DNA of 64,000 nucleotides from Adineta vaga (Eukaryota; Rotifera): NCBI GenBank assembly GCA_021613535.1, contig CP075494.1, positions 16,306,001 to 16,370,000 of the forward strand, read 5' to 3'. Shown piece by piece: positions 40,640 to 52,532 of this stretch (position 1 is its first letter; each line of letters starts with the position of its first letter). The notes under the pieces were generated by a model. It saw only the letters and a program-made list of their open reading frames with translations, ran no database searches and was not told where the DNA came from. The position numbers and the translations under genes were made by a program.

Positions 40640-42580
40640 AGGAAGGATAAAAAGAGGAGATTTATTCACAATTCTCCGGGCAATTACAAATACATACACG
40701 TCTGAAGACTCATTTATGGAAAGAAGATGTTGATATAAGAGTGTGAGTCCCTGTGTGGCAAATACTCAACCGGTGGCCTCTCCGGCGGATGAATAAATAA
40801 CTCTCAGATCTGTAGTCGAGAGAATGAGTCAAAACAGAACCAAAATTTTTCAACCTATCCCAAACCACTCACCAAAAGTCACAAACAACGAAAGGAAGAG
40901 AGAAGGAAAAGAAGAATGCGATAAGAGATTACATGTCCTGTGAATAAACGAAACTGACAACGGTATCAGTGAGAACGCTGACAAGTCAGATTAAATTGCC
41001 GTTTTTTGGGTTACATGAATTTCGGTCCAGAAATTTTTTGTCCCAAACTTTCGGCCCAGTCCGAAATTCCGGTGGCATTTCGGTCCAGGGACGAAAAATC
41101 AACGGAATTTCATAGTGCCCAGCAGTATGAATATCAAGAGAATCATCTTGCTAAGCTGTATGATACAAAGTTTTTTAAGAATTGGTAATTTTAGTGGTAT
41201 AATTACAAGTAACGCTCATCAAAGGGATTCGCTGACCCTTTTCTGAAACAGAATTCAAAACATCTTCTATTGAAAACGAAATAATCTTCTTATGATTTTC
41301 GTTCATGTCATACTCTTCTTACTCATATCAAACCTAAAACTTAATAAACTTTGTAGCGATGATTATTTATCGACGCATCTGTAAGTCAAAAATCATACTC
41401 ATTAATTAAACCAAATATCCGTGAAAAAGCATACTTTTATGTCTCTGTTAAAGAGTATCGCTACGCAGAAAGTTTCATAATCAAAATTTCAAACTATTAT
41501 CATCGGATCGCTAGATTTAAAAACGATTCGACAGTGGGCGTATAATGCCATATTATTCTTAACAAGCTTTTACCAGCATTTGTAATATCCTGAATCTGAA
41601 ACGAGAGACTATTCTCGCATATGTTGGATCACATGACCTTTATTCTTTATAAAGAAACTAAATTTTTGTCCCAGACAGTCATTAGAAGTTCATCTTCTGA
41701 CGATATATCGGATTGAGAGTTATTGATAGTTTTCCCAGTTTCTTGCTCAGTCAGCAGCGGCTTTCTTGAAGTCGTCATCGTGCAAATGTGTAGATCGGTC
41801 GTTGAAGTATATGATTATTATCCAAAGAAGAATGTGTTCGATTTGTTCTTACTTCTCTCTTTTACCGTTCGAACGAGGGTTTATATATATTACAATTCAG
41901 AAATAGTAAGAACGTACCAGATTTTCTAGAAAAGACATAACTAACTCGAACTTTCCGGAAGCATATAAACCGATCCAATAGTACTAGAGAGAACAGTCGG
42001 TGGTCAATATCAAAAGAGCAAAAAAAGAGTGACTGTACTGGAATGTACTTGAATGACAGATAGTATGCGTTATCATACAGAATGCAAGAAAACGCATAGA
42101 ATATATAGATGTATAACACAAGCGCGTAGAAAGGAAAAACAAGGATTGTATTGGTATGTTATTATGCAAAGAACGATAGGAAGGTGCTCCAAACAATTAG
42201 AGGATGCACTAGAAGCATCTTTCTCAAATAGCTACATTTGGACGCATATATACGTCGCCGGGACTCAAAGAGTTAAAATAAAGATGTACTTCAACGTATT
42301 TTAGGTAATAATGAATTATCGGTAGAAATTTTCAAACATCATTAAAATTTTGTATACCGTCTTTGTCTGAACAACATTCTGATATAGCATTTATGCTACG
42401 ATAGCTTATAAAGATATGAATGATAATGATCGAGCATAAACTTATCATAAAGAAGTAGCAGTTGTTCTTCGACAATCATTTATTACAACACATTTATATG
42501 TAATGAAAATTTGCAATGATATTGTACGTGTTTTAAATCAAATGTTTTTTTTGTAAATATTCAAATAAAAATGACATATT
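40640..42580. other. Intergenic region, no supported gene
   Basis: Reading frames here are short and unconvincing on both strands. A stretch at 41025-41100 repeats TTTCGGTCCAG-like words three times. Nothing else recognised. Confidence 0.4.
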
Positions 42581-45211
42581 CTATTTGTATGTGATTAAAT
42601 ATTCAGCATAGGCTTGTGCATCGTGATAAGTAACAAATATATGATTACCATCCGTAGTTGAATCAAAACCAAGTGGACGAGTTTTCATTAAACCATTACC
42701 GATTGTTGTTTTACCTATAAGAACACGTGCGAGAAACATTCGTCGTTCTCCATTCGAATTTGCACCAGAATATGTATGACTGAAAGCTGCATTAGATGAA
42801 AAATAAGCTCCAACTCCATATAAAGTTGCTAGAAAGAAATATATAATCGAAAAATGAAAGTAAAATATGGCGAATTTACCGTGAGCACCAGCAAAACTTC
42901 GATCGAAACATTCGGCAACAATAGAATTTGCTGCATTTTCAGGACATCCATGAAAAAGACGTTTTTCTGTATCGATATTCAAGCGCTTTTTAAAATCTTC
43001 ACTATGTGCAAGATATTGCATATACCATCGTTCATTTTGAATTCGTTCAATTCGAATTATTTCTTTAGATAAATTCGTAATTGATTGTTCAAATTTCTCT
43101 TTAATTGATTTGTATTCACTTGAATTGGGAGATAATTCAAAACGCATTTCACTATCCTTTGATATTTCCCAAGTCGAGGGAAGTTTATAAACTTGCGACG
43201 CATTATGAAGACCTAAGAAAACTGTATATATGAAAAGTGATTTTATTTCTAATTTTACCATCTTGTCTTTTAGATATTTGTGTCCAAAATTCATCATAAA
43301 TATTTTGTTGATTGGGTTCAACAATAAATTTCACTGTCCATGAAAGTTTTCGTTGTATTAAACATTTTTTCATTTCATAAACCATTGTCTCAACAACAAG
43401 ATCTACAGAACATGCAAGATTTCCGCATCCAATTGCTGGAAATGCGATAGAAGTAAATTTATGTGAATTGGTCGCTTGTATGACAGTAGAAATCAAATCC
43501 ATAAGTGAATATTGAAGTATTTCTGTATTACTATTTGGTTCCCATTTAACCATAAATATTCGTTTACAATGTAAAAAACCTCCAGGAGTTTCGATGAGAA
43601 TCGCATTTGGATGATTTTGTAATTCTGTATTATAGACACGTTCAACAGATAGACCAGCAGCTTTCAAGATAGATTGTATTAAAATTCCCGATGATGAACT
43701 ACCAATGATAACATCTACCTATATAACCCGAAAATATTTTATCTGAAAAATGTTTAAAATACATACTTTCTGTTTAGTTATATCACCTTTTACCACTTCT
43801 ATTACACCACTTCCAACGGCTATTGATTTCACTTCTGATGTTTGTGTCTCGATCAAATCAATCTGTTTATTAATTTCATTATAAACATCTGTTCTTTCCG
43901 GTTGTATTACAAATGATATATTGATATTACGTTTCAATGATTGTCGATAAGCTTCTCCAACCATTGTTTGTGCAATAAGATCAACTGAACATCCAAATTG
44001 TCCACATCCAATTGCTGGAAATGCAATACTACTATAATTTTCTTCTGCTGCTTTTTCAATTGCAAGAGAAACAAATTTTTCCATTGATTGAACAAGAACA
44101 GATGAAGCAACATGTGCTGTCCATGGAATAAAATAAACTCGTTTTGAAGCAAGTTTTCCATCTGCCTTAATTGAAATTAAAGAACTTCTTGATCCTTTGT
44201 TAGCCTCAGTATTGTAGGCAGTAATGACATTATTTCCACCAGCTTGACAAATACTATCAAACAAATATTGAGATGATGAACAAACAACAATAACATCACT
44301 CTAGTCGATATAAAGCAGAAATAAATCCTAATACAATTGCAGAGATTGTATGAACTTACATTTTGTGTTATTAAATCACCTTTACAAATATTTATGGATG
44401 AATTTGATAGTTTTCTCGTATGTGAAAAGATTGATGGAATACTATGGTGGCGTTGAATAACTGGTATTTGTCGTTGGTACGATGATATACTGCACGATGG
44501 GGTGTTATTTTGTGAAATACTTTTATTACTAACGGATGAAATTCGTTTAGTAGAAAAAGTTGGTTTAATTTCATCTATTTTTCGATTAAATTGTAAATCT
44601 AGTAATGAACTTTCCTTTTCTAATCCATCAAGATCAATAGATTTCCTACTTTGTTGAAGGCAGTTGGGTAATTTTTTAATATTTGGAAGTTTCGAATGAA
44701 TCTGCTTATTTTGTTGTCTATAATAATTATATGTTTCTGCATTAGCAACTAATAATTTTAATGGTTGAGGATATTTTGTTTCACTTATAATTTGTACGAT
44801 TTCGTCAATGACAAGAAGATCAATATTTTCATCATTAATTTCAACTAAACGATCACCCGTTTTTAAACCAGCAAGTGCAGCATCTGTATTAAAAAGAAGA
44901 GCAAAATTAATGAATTGGACGATAATTACTTGGTGATATCAATTCTCACTTGATGGTTGCCTATCTTGATTTGATAAAATCTTTAATGAATGATATAGTT
45001 CATTTTTATTAGCGATAATATCAAAGCCGTATATATCTCTAGCATGTTTACGAGTAATCGTACATAAACGAATATCTTCATTAATTATTGTAAATGAATT
45101 CACAGCATCTGAACTTATCGAGCTTGATTCTTCATCGGAAGAAGAAGATGATGGCAATTCATGTTCAACAAATTGTGGTACAGTAAGCCCAAATTGAAGT
45201 TTTACAACCAT
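42581..45211 (-). CDS. PDZ - macro - macro - PARP (mono-ADP-ribosyltransferase) protein
   Basis: Six exons: 45211-about 44944, about 44890-44361, about 44301-43766, about 43717-43265, about 43217-42894, and about 42830-42581; roughly 780 residues. Exons 1-2 encode a PDZ domain (LCTITRKHARDIYGFDIIAN, then AALAGLKTGDRLVEINDENI). After a Ser/Lys-rich linker, macro domain 1 has CKGDLITQN, FPAIGCGQFGCS; macro domain 2 has VKGDITKQK and FPAIGCGNLACS, the ADP-ribose-binding loops. The C-terminal PARP catalytic domain has LFHGCPENAANSIVAECFDRSFAG (His), GAYFSSNAAFSHTYS (Tyr), and NHIFVTYHDAQAYAEYLI, where the third triad position is Ile in place of Glu: an H-Y-I enzyme like PARP10/14, hence mono-ADP-ribosylation. 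Macro domains read or remove the same mark. PDZ suggests targeting to a membrane-protein C-terminus. The protein is cytosolic or cortical. Confidence 0.85.
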
Positions 45212-47515
45212 ACAAATAAATAATTTATCTACAAAACCATAGACTTCATCATTAAATGGTTCAATGTTGGAACATATCTTGACCTTTAGATCAAATGTAG
45301 TGAATAGGAAATAATTTTATTTCCAATGCTTCAATAGTTTCCGAAAGACAAAATATAACTTCTGTCATTTTAATAGTCAAAACATTACAAAACAGATATT
45401 TTATGGTACGAATTAGTAAAAAGGATGGAACTTGCAAAAGAAAACATTACCGAATGATATTTATATTCTACTACCGGGGGTACTCGGTAGCAAGTAAGAA
45501 ATAGATACATTGAAAGTGTCACGTGTTGAAAATCTGTGAAAGACAGAGATATCAATACGCTTCAAATATCTCCGTTTGTATTCTCTACGTCTCCCACCTT
45601 GTTTAGGAGGTAAGAACAAATTTTGATTATATCTCTCAATGGGAAAGAATCATCGAAGCTAATTTTTTCACCAAAAGTTATCATATTTTCTTCTAACACC
45701 GTGATTCATTCTCAATTTCAAAGCTCCGCTCATCAACCTCATTTTTACCTTCGACTCACACACATCCCCTTCATGTTTATTCATACCAACGTAATCTTCC
45801 ACATCTTCAGCTTGAGGTTTATTCTGGACTACAAACTCTTGTCATGGACCTTATTTCCATTCTCATCAAAATCTTACATCATTCAAATGTACTCTCATCC
45901 TCAACTTCATCTACGACCCAGCTAACATCCCCATTCTCACTCGCACCTCTCAATTTGAAGATCCTCCTTAGTAACGCCAATTTCCTCGCAATGTTTCTCT
46001 CAGGCAAAAAACAACTATGGTGGAAAGTTTTCTAACGTTAACTCGAAGAAAGATTACCTGAGTGAAATTCCACCCTCACACTCTCACCTTCAATAAAGTC
46101 CACACTATTCTTTCCTATAGCCTTGCAAAAAACTCGATTTCCCGTAAAACTCTACAACACATCAGAACCCAACGGACCCATATCTTGGACGAAAATCGAT
46201 CTGCAAAACCGTATTTTTTTCAAAAAAAAGGTTTTTATAACAAGTATTCTGAAGAGCTCAGACGAGCTAGAAAGCTTCAACTTTTAAAGTAGATACAACT
46301 ATTAGAGATCTATACTCAGTAAAAGTTTCAATACTATATCTACTCACAATTAAAAGTTATGAGGGCTCAAAGTTGCTAAAATTTAAAGTTTTTTGCAAAT
46401 CTTGAATGGTTTAGAGAAATCCAACGGGTGAATATTTTTTGCACGAAAATTCAATGGTAAGTGTAACTTGCTTAGGTGTATATCGATGCAAAATTTCATT
46501 TCAATTGAATCAGCCGTTCCCGAGATAATGTCCCATTTGTACCCCCGATTTTTGAGTGTTGGAATTTTTCGTAAAACCCTTATAAATCGGAAGGGCTCAG
46601 TGTTTTCGAAATCGGCTTGCGTCAGAAGTCATCAATCACCTTCCTTTACAGCATATCAAAAAAAAATTCAGAGATATTGGAGAACCTCGATTGAGCAACT
46701 TAGGTCATAGTTTATATGGACTCACTCACATATAGATAAACGAAAACATTTCTAAATTTGAATTAAAAAATGAAAATTATATACTTCCTACTTGTATTAC
46801 GAAGATTTTTCATTTTTAACATGAAGAAGTTGGACACGAGAGCAGAAATCTTTTATTATTGTGTGACTTTTCTTTTGTTTTATCGTAGCGAGGCGTGCGC
46901 AGGTAATGGCGTATTCCTCCTCTCTTTATCTACAACTATAGTCTTCTTTGTTATAGCCAAGAGTATGAAATAAAAAAGAAAATGAACTATTATTCTCATC
47001 GTTAGATTAATTTCTGTGCAAAGATTTTTCGAAATTCTTGTATACATAATTCATTTATGCAACTAAACCTCTATAAATTTGCAGACTAGTTTTTATTCGC
47101 ATATTTGCATCGTCACCTGTTTTGCTTTCTTTCGCTCATTTTTCAGTTATTCGTCATGACTAGCTAATGGTGAAATTGTAAATAAATAGAACATACTCAT
47201 TCATCTATAAATATATAAATGTTTATTTACTATTTTACAATAGAGATGAATCTATGAACTATTGAGGGTGTGGATGTGGGTGGAGTGATATGTGGGGGAG
47301 GGGGTCAAAGGTCAAAAAAAACATTTTTTCGAATTTATCCAAAAAGTCAAAAAAATTCGATACGCGATGGATTCTAACGTCAAACAAACAAGTTATTAAA
47401 ATTCTAGGGTTATTCAATGACACAACCGTTTTTGATGATGAGACTTGGACCGATGAGGGTTTTTCATGGTCTAGCATTACTTATATTTGTTTCTTTGACC
47501 TTGGATTCGGATCGG
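45212..47515. other. Long intergenic region, no supported gene
   Basis: Several open stretches of 60-100 codons on the plus strand (45620-46300) lack recognisable motifs. They might be decayed transposon sequence, but I cannot support it. A GT-rich telomere-like site is at 47262-47303. Confidence 0.4.
47262..47303. repeat. Telomere-like site, GT-rich arm only
   Basis: TTGAGGGTGTGGATGTGGG followed by GGAGTGATATGTGGGGGAG. The C-rich partner arm is missing. Confidence 0.5.
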
Positions 47516-48700
47516 TCATATTTCTTCGTTCAAGAAATCCAGCCAATTAAGGATTTTTCGATACTCGACTATGAACCGATGTAAGGTTTTATCTTGAGGG
47601 TGGGTGTGGCTGTGAGTAAAGAAGAAAGACACCAACACCCATCCATAATGATCATCATCGGATATTGATTCGATATCTTCATCTGCATATTGTAAAATTT
47701 TTGCAAATGTTCGCATATTGATATTTTTCTTTTTCTTCCTTTTTATTGTTGTAAGTAATTGCGGAAGTTTGATTGATTCAAATGCAACGAACACTTCCTT
47801 CGTGTTTCTAGTTTCGATCATATTAAATGTCCAATTTTCGATAATTGGTCTTATTAAAAATGTAACAGCCATAACATCATCTGTAGCATACTGTATCATC
47901 TTTACTAGATCTTCATATGATAATGATGAATGACTCGATGATAAGCTTGAAGACCAATGGCTTACAGTGCATGTTTTATCAATGAATAATTTACATCCAT
48001 ATAAAAACGCATTTTGTAAAGACCAAAGTTCATTAATTTTGTATGGTGATGGTGAATGATATGAGCATGATGATAGTTGACGGTGTTGTTGTATACCTCC
48101 ACTATTATTGTTCATATCAATGCGATAAGACAGCCCCTGTACCATACATCGGGTACGGGCCCAGTTGTACTAATCTGTATAATATGGTCGAGTGTTAATT
48201 AATAATGCTCGAATTGGCCAAATGAATTCTGTTTTTGCTTGTTCGAGTTCTAATTACATATTTCCCCAGGAATATATTTCGTTGCCTGTCCTAAAGATTA
48301 ATCGAAATATTTGATAAATATATTCACAATTTTGTGAATTTCGATCTGGAAAATGGTTTAATTCGAATAACATTACCATTGATTTTGGTTAATCAGGTAT
48401 CGAGTTTATTTGTATCAATGATAATCGATTATTAGTCCGCTCGGACTTCGTATCTATCAAATATTGTTTGCATTTATTCACGTGGATCAATATTTTGTTC
48501 ATCATGTTTGTTGATATGTTGTTGTTCACGAATACAGTGTCATAATCTGACGAATGAATATGAAATGCTGGATAATTTTCATTGGATGGATCGTTTTACT
48601 TCAACTTGTTGACTATTTTTGTTGACGAGTATCGTTGACGTTGTTTCAATTCATCTCGAACATGTGTCGAATGATGCGAATTTTGTACATTCCAGGTTCA
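47516..48700 (-). pseudogene. Decayed RNase D-like 3'-5' exonuclease, with a telomere-like insertion
   Basis: Pieces of a DEDDy exonuclease are found in order on the minus strand: motif I, CKQYLIDTKSERTNNRLSLI near 48450 (the usual D-x-E is D-T-K, so a catalytic Glu is lost); a middle piece in another frame (SWGNM, stop, LELEQAK) near 48250; then, past another stop, NWARTRCMVQGLSYR; and a C-terminal part with LFIDKTCTVSHWSSS and motif III YATDD (Y-x3-D) near 47890. So at least one frameshift, two stops and one catalytic change are seen. The last 60 codons cross a telomere-like hairpin (47591-47645), giving an anomalous THSHTHPQDK segment before the stop. These enzymes digest RNA or DNA 3' ends; this copy should be inactive. 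Confidence 0.72.
47591..47645. repeat. Telomere-like hairpin inside the exonuclease pseudogene
   Basis: ATCTTGAGGGTGGGTGTGGC, a purine loop, then CACCAACACCCATCCAT. The ATCTTGAGGGTG end is the exact complement of the CACCCTCAAGAT end at other sites, so the family inserts in both orientations. Confidence 0.7.
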
Positions 48701-49123
48701 CGAAACCGACAAATTCCGAGCGGATTCCTGGTGACAGAAATCCACTGGATTTCGTTGGAATAAAAGCCAGTCACTTGCTGCAAATTTGATGAACGGCGTT
48801 TTCAGCTAAATTGTATTATGGCCTTATGGTCATCTATTGGATCCGAGTATGGGATTGTTGGACCTGTGAAGCTAACCCGTTAAATTGATCATTGTTTTTG
48901 CTTTTCTTCTTAAGGTGCATCACGATGTCCTCGAAGAAAATTTCCTCAAATGCATATGAAACTACAAAATTATTTTATCAATCATGTTGAAAGTTTTTAT
49001 TTATTGTTTTACTTTTTTTATTGTTAAATCTATTTTTTTAAATATTTGTAATTCTTGATAAATATTAGAATAAAATAAAAGGAAGATACTTATAGCTGAT
49101 AGAGACTAGTTCATATAAGAAAC

Positions 49124-51529
49124 CACAAGAATGGTATCTGTCAAGAATGTCCTTTAGAAAATGTCCTCGACGAAATGTCCTCAAGTTTTACTCCTTTGGA
49201 AAATGTCCTATATTGTAAATGTCCTCTTTAGAAAATGTCTTTTAGAAATAGTCCTTTGTCGTTTAGTCCTACGAAAAAAAGTCTTCCATTATTAAAATGT
49301 CCTTTCAGTATAAAACAAAGAATTAATCGATGAGTAATAAAAATGATGTATTTGTTTATTATAACGAGTGAATTACTGATTTACTTGTCATTTGTCACAA
49401 AAAAAGAAAGCTGACGTAACAACTCTTCGACTCTGATTTTTCCTTCACTGTAACGATTATATAATTCTTTAGTTCTTCGTTCGATAATTTTGGATTGAGT
49501 TTTTTTTTCACGAGGTGTCATTCCAGCATTTATTTGAGAAATTAAATTATGAACAGTATGTACTTCGTTTTTGATGGAATCGATGAAGGACCAAATATTT
49601 GGATGGCTTTTCTGCATTCTTCGTTTAAACCTATTGTTATACCCTAAAATATGTGACAGTTAATTCAAATGTTCAATCGTTACTTTAGTTTTACGTACCT
49701 TCGGAGAAGTTATTCGTTTTATCACGAATGTCGAAAACATTCCACATCGAGATTTCGCGCAACCATTGACGTTTAAAATAAGTAAACACACATTTCAATT
49801 CATCACGTTCATCTTCACTAAGTTCTTCACCGAGATCAGCAAACAATGATAATACATGTTGCTCAGGAACTAACGCGAGTGCCATCATTCGTCGGATCAC
49901 ACTGCGAACCATAAGATTCTCCAAGTAAGTTGATGATAAACCATTGAATTGAATGTTTCGATACACCGCCTTGCAAAAGTGGAAGAAACAACCTTTTTGT
50001 ACTGTTGCTTCTGTAAACTACAAGGAAATATTTTCAATTCGATCAATGAGACTAGAGAAAAAAGTCATACCGTAAGTGAGATTGCGCGTGAGATTCCTGG
50101 CTCAAAATCGGTCATGATTAAGTAAGGATTGAAGTTTTTATTAATTTTATTTGCTTCAAAAATTAAAATATGAAACATATATAAATACGTTGTTGCTTTG
50201 CGATCAGGAAGTAATGAGAATACTACCGGCAAACCTATAGTAATGAAGAATATTTCATTACATGAATTTATATTTGTTTTATGTTTAAATAAGTAGAAAT
50301 AACTTACATGATCCATGATGAATGGCTTGAATAATGTAAACTTGATCAAAATTGGGTGGAGACGTGGAAAAGGTTCCATCCATATAAAGTTTATGACTGT
50401 CAAATAGTAATTTCAATTGAACATCTGATGACCACATGAGAATTCTTCCTTCAGGCCGCGCATATAATGAATCATTTATAGAAAATTGTGGATCGTAACT
50501 ATCGTGCAATAGAAGGCAATCTTTATTAAGATAATCATTTCTATATATATTTGGAATATCAAAAGAACATGACTGTGGAATTGGAGGCATCATTGCTCGC
50601 CGATTATTCACCAAATTATGACCTAAATGAAGCATATAAGTAAGTCATTGTTATATCAACTCTTGATAGCTTACCAAGGTTAAGAATATTTGGTAAAACA
50701 GCAAGAGCTTCACCAGTGAGTAGGCCTTGTCGTACTTCTTGTTCAGCAATTTGTTGTAAAGGTAATAACTCATTTTCAGCTCGTTTTCGCATTTTTTCTC
50801 TTAAGTTTCGTATTTCTAAAGCAGCTGGATTTGGTAAATGGGAGTGATCACTTTTATTCTTCGAGAACTTCACAAATTCATCACTTAGATTTGTATGTAA
50901 AATGACGTTGCAAAGTCGATTGGCACATCGCCAGAACTTCATAGTTTTTGCTTTATTGAAATCTTTGAATTGAAATTGAAAACCATCAATTGTTAACATG
51001 GATTTTCGTTTATTTGATGTTGTTTTGCCGATTGAAGGTTTAGACGAAGACGAGAGTGAAGACGATAACGAGGAAGAACATAAGGAAGAAGATGACGACG
51101 TCTCATCAATTATAACGAAATCATCCGTGTCCATTTAAAAATATTCCGCTTTTATTTTCTATAAATTATGTCTCGATACAAACAATACGAGTGCAATGAC
51201 CATCTTTCTTTTATTTTATCCCTTTCTTGAATATATAAGTGAATCCTCTATTCGGCTGAAGACACAAATTTTACTTGAATTACAGCGTCATCTGTGTTTT
51301 AGATACGCTTCATTCTAAATTGTCCTAGTTAAGCAAAAAGGACATTTTGAAGTATCGGACCAATTCTTAGAAGACATTTTTTGTCAAGGACATTTGGTCA
51401 AAAGACGTTTTCCAAAGGACAAAATATCAAGGACATCTTTTTCGAGGACCAAAATTTGAGGACATTTCCTAAAGGACATTTCGTCGAGGACATTTCCTAA
51501 AGGACATTCCTGCCATGATTCACAAGAAT
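49124..51529 (-). mobile_element. Mutator-like (MULE) DNA transposon, 2.39 kb, apparently intact
   Basis: Element 49133-51520 is flanked by the 9-bp duplication CACAAGAAT (49124-49132, 51521-51529), the size typical of Mutator. Its long terminal inverted repeats (about 180-200 bases) are built of a short word, AATGTCCT on the left and its complement AGGACATT on the right, repeated about ten times at 8-20 base intervals (for example AAATGTCCTCGACGAAATG). The word arrays could be multiple transposase-binding sites. Between the TIRs lies one complete transposase gene. The outermost ~15 bases of the two TIRs match only partly. Confidence 0.88.
49381..51134 (-). CDS. MULE transposase with FLYWCH-type zinc finger, five exons
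   Basis: ATG 51134. Exons end at GTAAGC (about 50673), GTAAGT (about 50308), GTATGA (about 50071), and GTACGT (about 49701), with introns of about 50-75 bases; the stop is at 49381. After an acidic Ser-rich start comes a FLYWCH finger (FWRCANRLCNVILHTN, then DHSHLPNP). The MULE domain follows with the DDE triad: LYMDGTFSTSP (Asp), LIMTDFEPGI (Asp), and, after GCFFHFCKAVYRNIQ, KTNNFSEGYNNRF (Glu). It ends with a coiled, charged tail. The enzyme cuts and rejoins the element's TIRs. All frames are open and phases agree, so this may be a working autonomous copy. About 550 residues, a normal length for the family. Confidence 0.88.
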
Positions 51530-51932
51530 CTTGTCAGAATATGCAAGATTATGTTTTCTTTTGCGATAAAAAGAATCAAACAAGAACTTCAAGAAAAACA
51601 CGAATCTTGTAAGAATTAAGGCACGATCGTCGATTTGTGTGATCATATGTTGCATTCTTTTCTTCTGACTTTGTTTTATTCGAAGAATTTTAGTCCACTG
51701 AAACTCTTCATTTGATTTCTGTACATACGCTTTTATCATTGAGTTTGTGTCGTGACATTCAATTTAAAATTACCTTATTAAAAACAGTATTTTGACTATG
51801 AAAATTTGTAGTTAGTTGTCTCAAAATATCGGTGTAAACTTCTGAAACCTGCATGAGATGCCTACTTATAATTATAATATAAATGGACCTTCCACAGTCA
51901 TATATAACTTATAAAATAAATAGATATTCATT

Positions 51933-52130
51933 ATAGGAATAGATTTAGATTTAGATTTAGATTCAGTTATACATAGGTACCCATGTTAATTCATAGGAAT
52001 AGATTTAGATTTAGATTTACTTATACATGGGTACCTATGTATAACTGAATCTAAATCTAAATCTAAATCTATTCCTATGAATTAATATGGGTACCTACGT
52101 ATAAGTAAAACTAAAACTAAATCTATTCCT
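51933..52130. repeat. Palindromic tandem repeat based on GATTTA
   Basis: A unit of about 63 bases (ATAGGAATAGATTTAGATTT..., then a TATACATAGGTACCCATG half) is repeated directly and then in inverted orientation, ending CTAAATCTATTCCT. The hexamer GATTTA is itself repeated 3-4 times per unit, and GGTACC palindromes mark each half. The whole can fold into a nearly perfect cruciform. Minisatellite or foldback origin is undecided. Confidence 0.75.
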
Positions 52131-52532
52131 GTCTGTATTTATGTGTCGTATGGGTATGTTTCTGCATTTATATTATAAGTCGAATTAGACAGCTACTCGA
52201 AACCTGAGAAACGAGTTTAGATTGGCAGTGGTACAGCGGTTAGCGCGATAGATTAGTCATTGTTCGCATAATATACAGTGCAATAACTGTTATATTAAAA
52301 GCCAGCAGCGTCACATATTCAGCACTTTGGAGACACCTCCTTATCTCTCTCAGGAGACGAGCTAGTCTTCGGTGGAAGATGCAACATTTTGTGCAGGGTT
52401 TGCGCATATTGAAGAGTGAGGGTGCATTCCCAATCTGCGGGGTATGTGACAACACTCTATTTTCTTCATTAATCTTTCTTTTAAATTTCAAATGAGAAAA
52501 CAATGCGTTAGTTACTTTGAAAAATACTTTTG

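Noticed and set aside
45620-46300. Chain of plus-strand frames that might be a decayed transposon ORF
   Set aside because: No catalytic motif, no paired ends and no target duplication could be recognised.
52210-52450. SINE or tRNA gene suggested by GTGGTACAGCGGTTAGCGC, an A-box-like word
   Set aside because: No matching B-box at the right distance, no cloverleaf and no tail repeat could be found.
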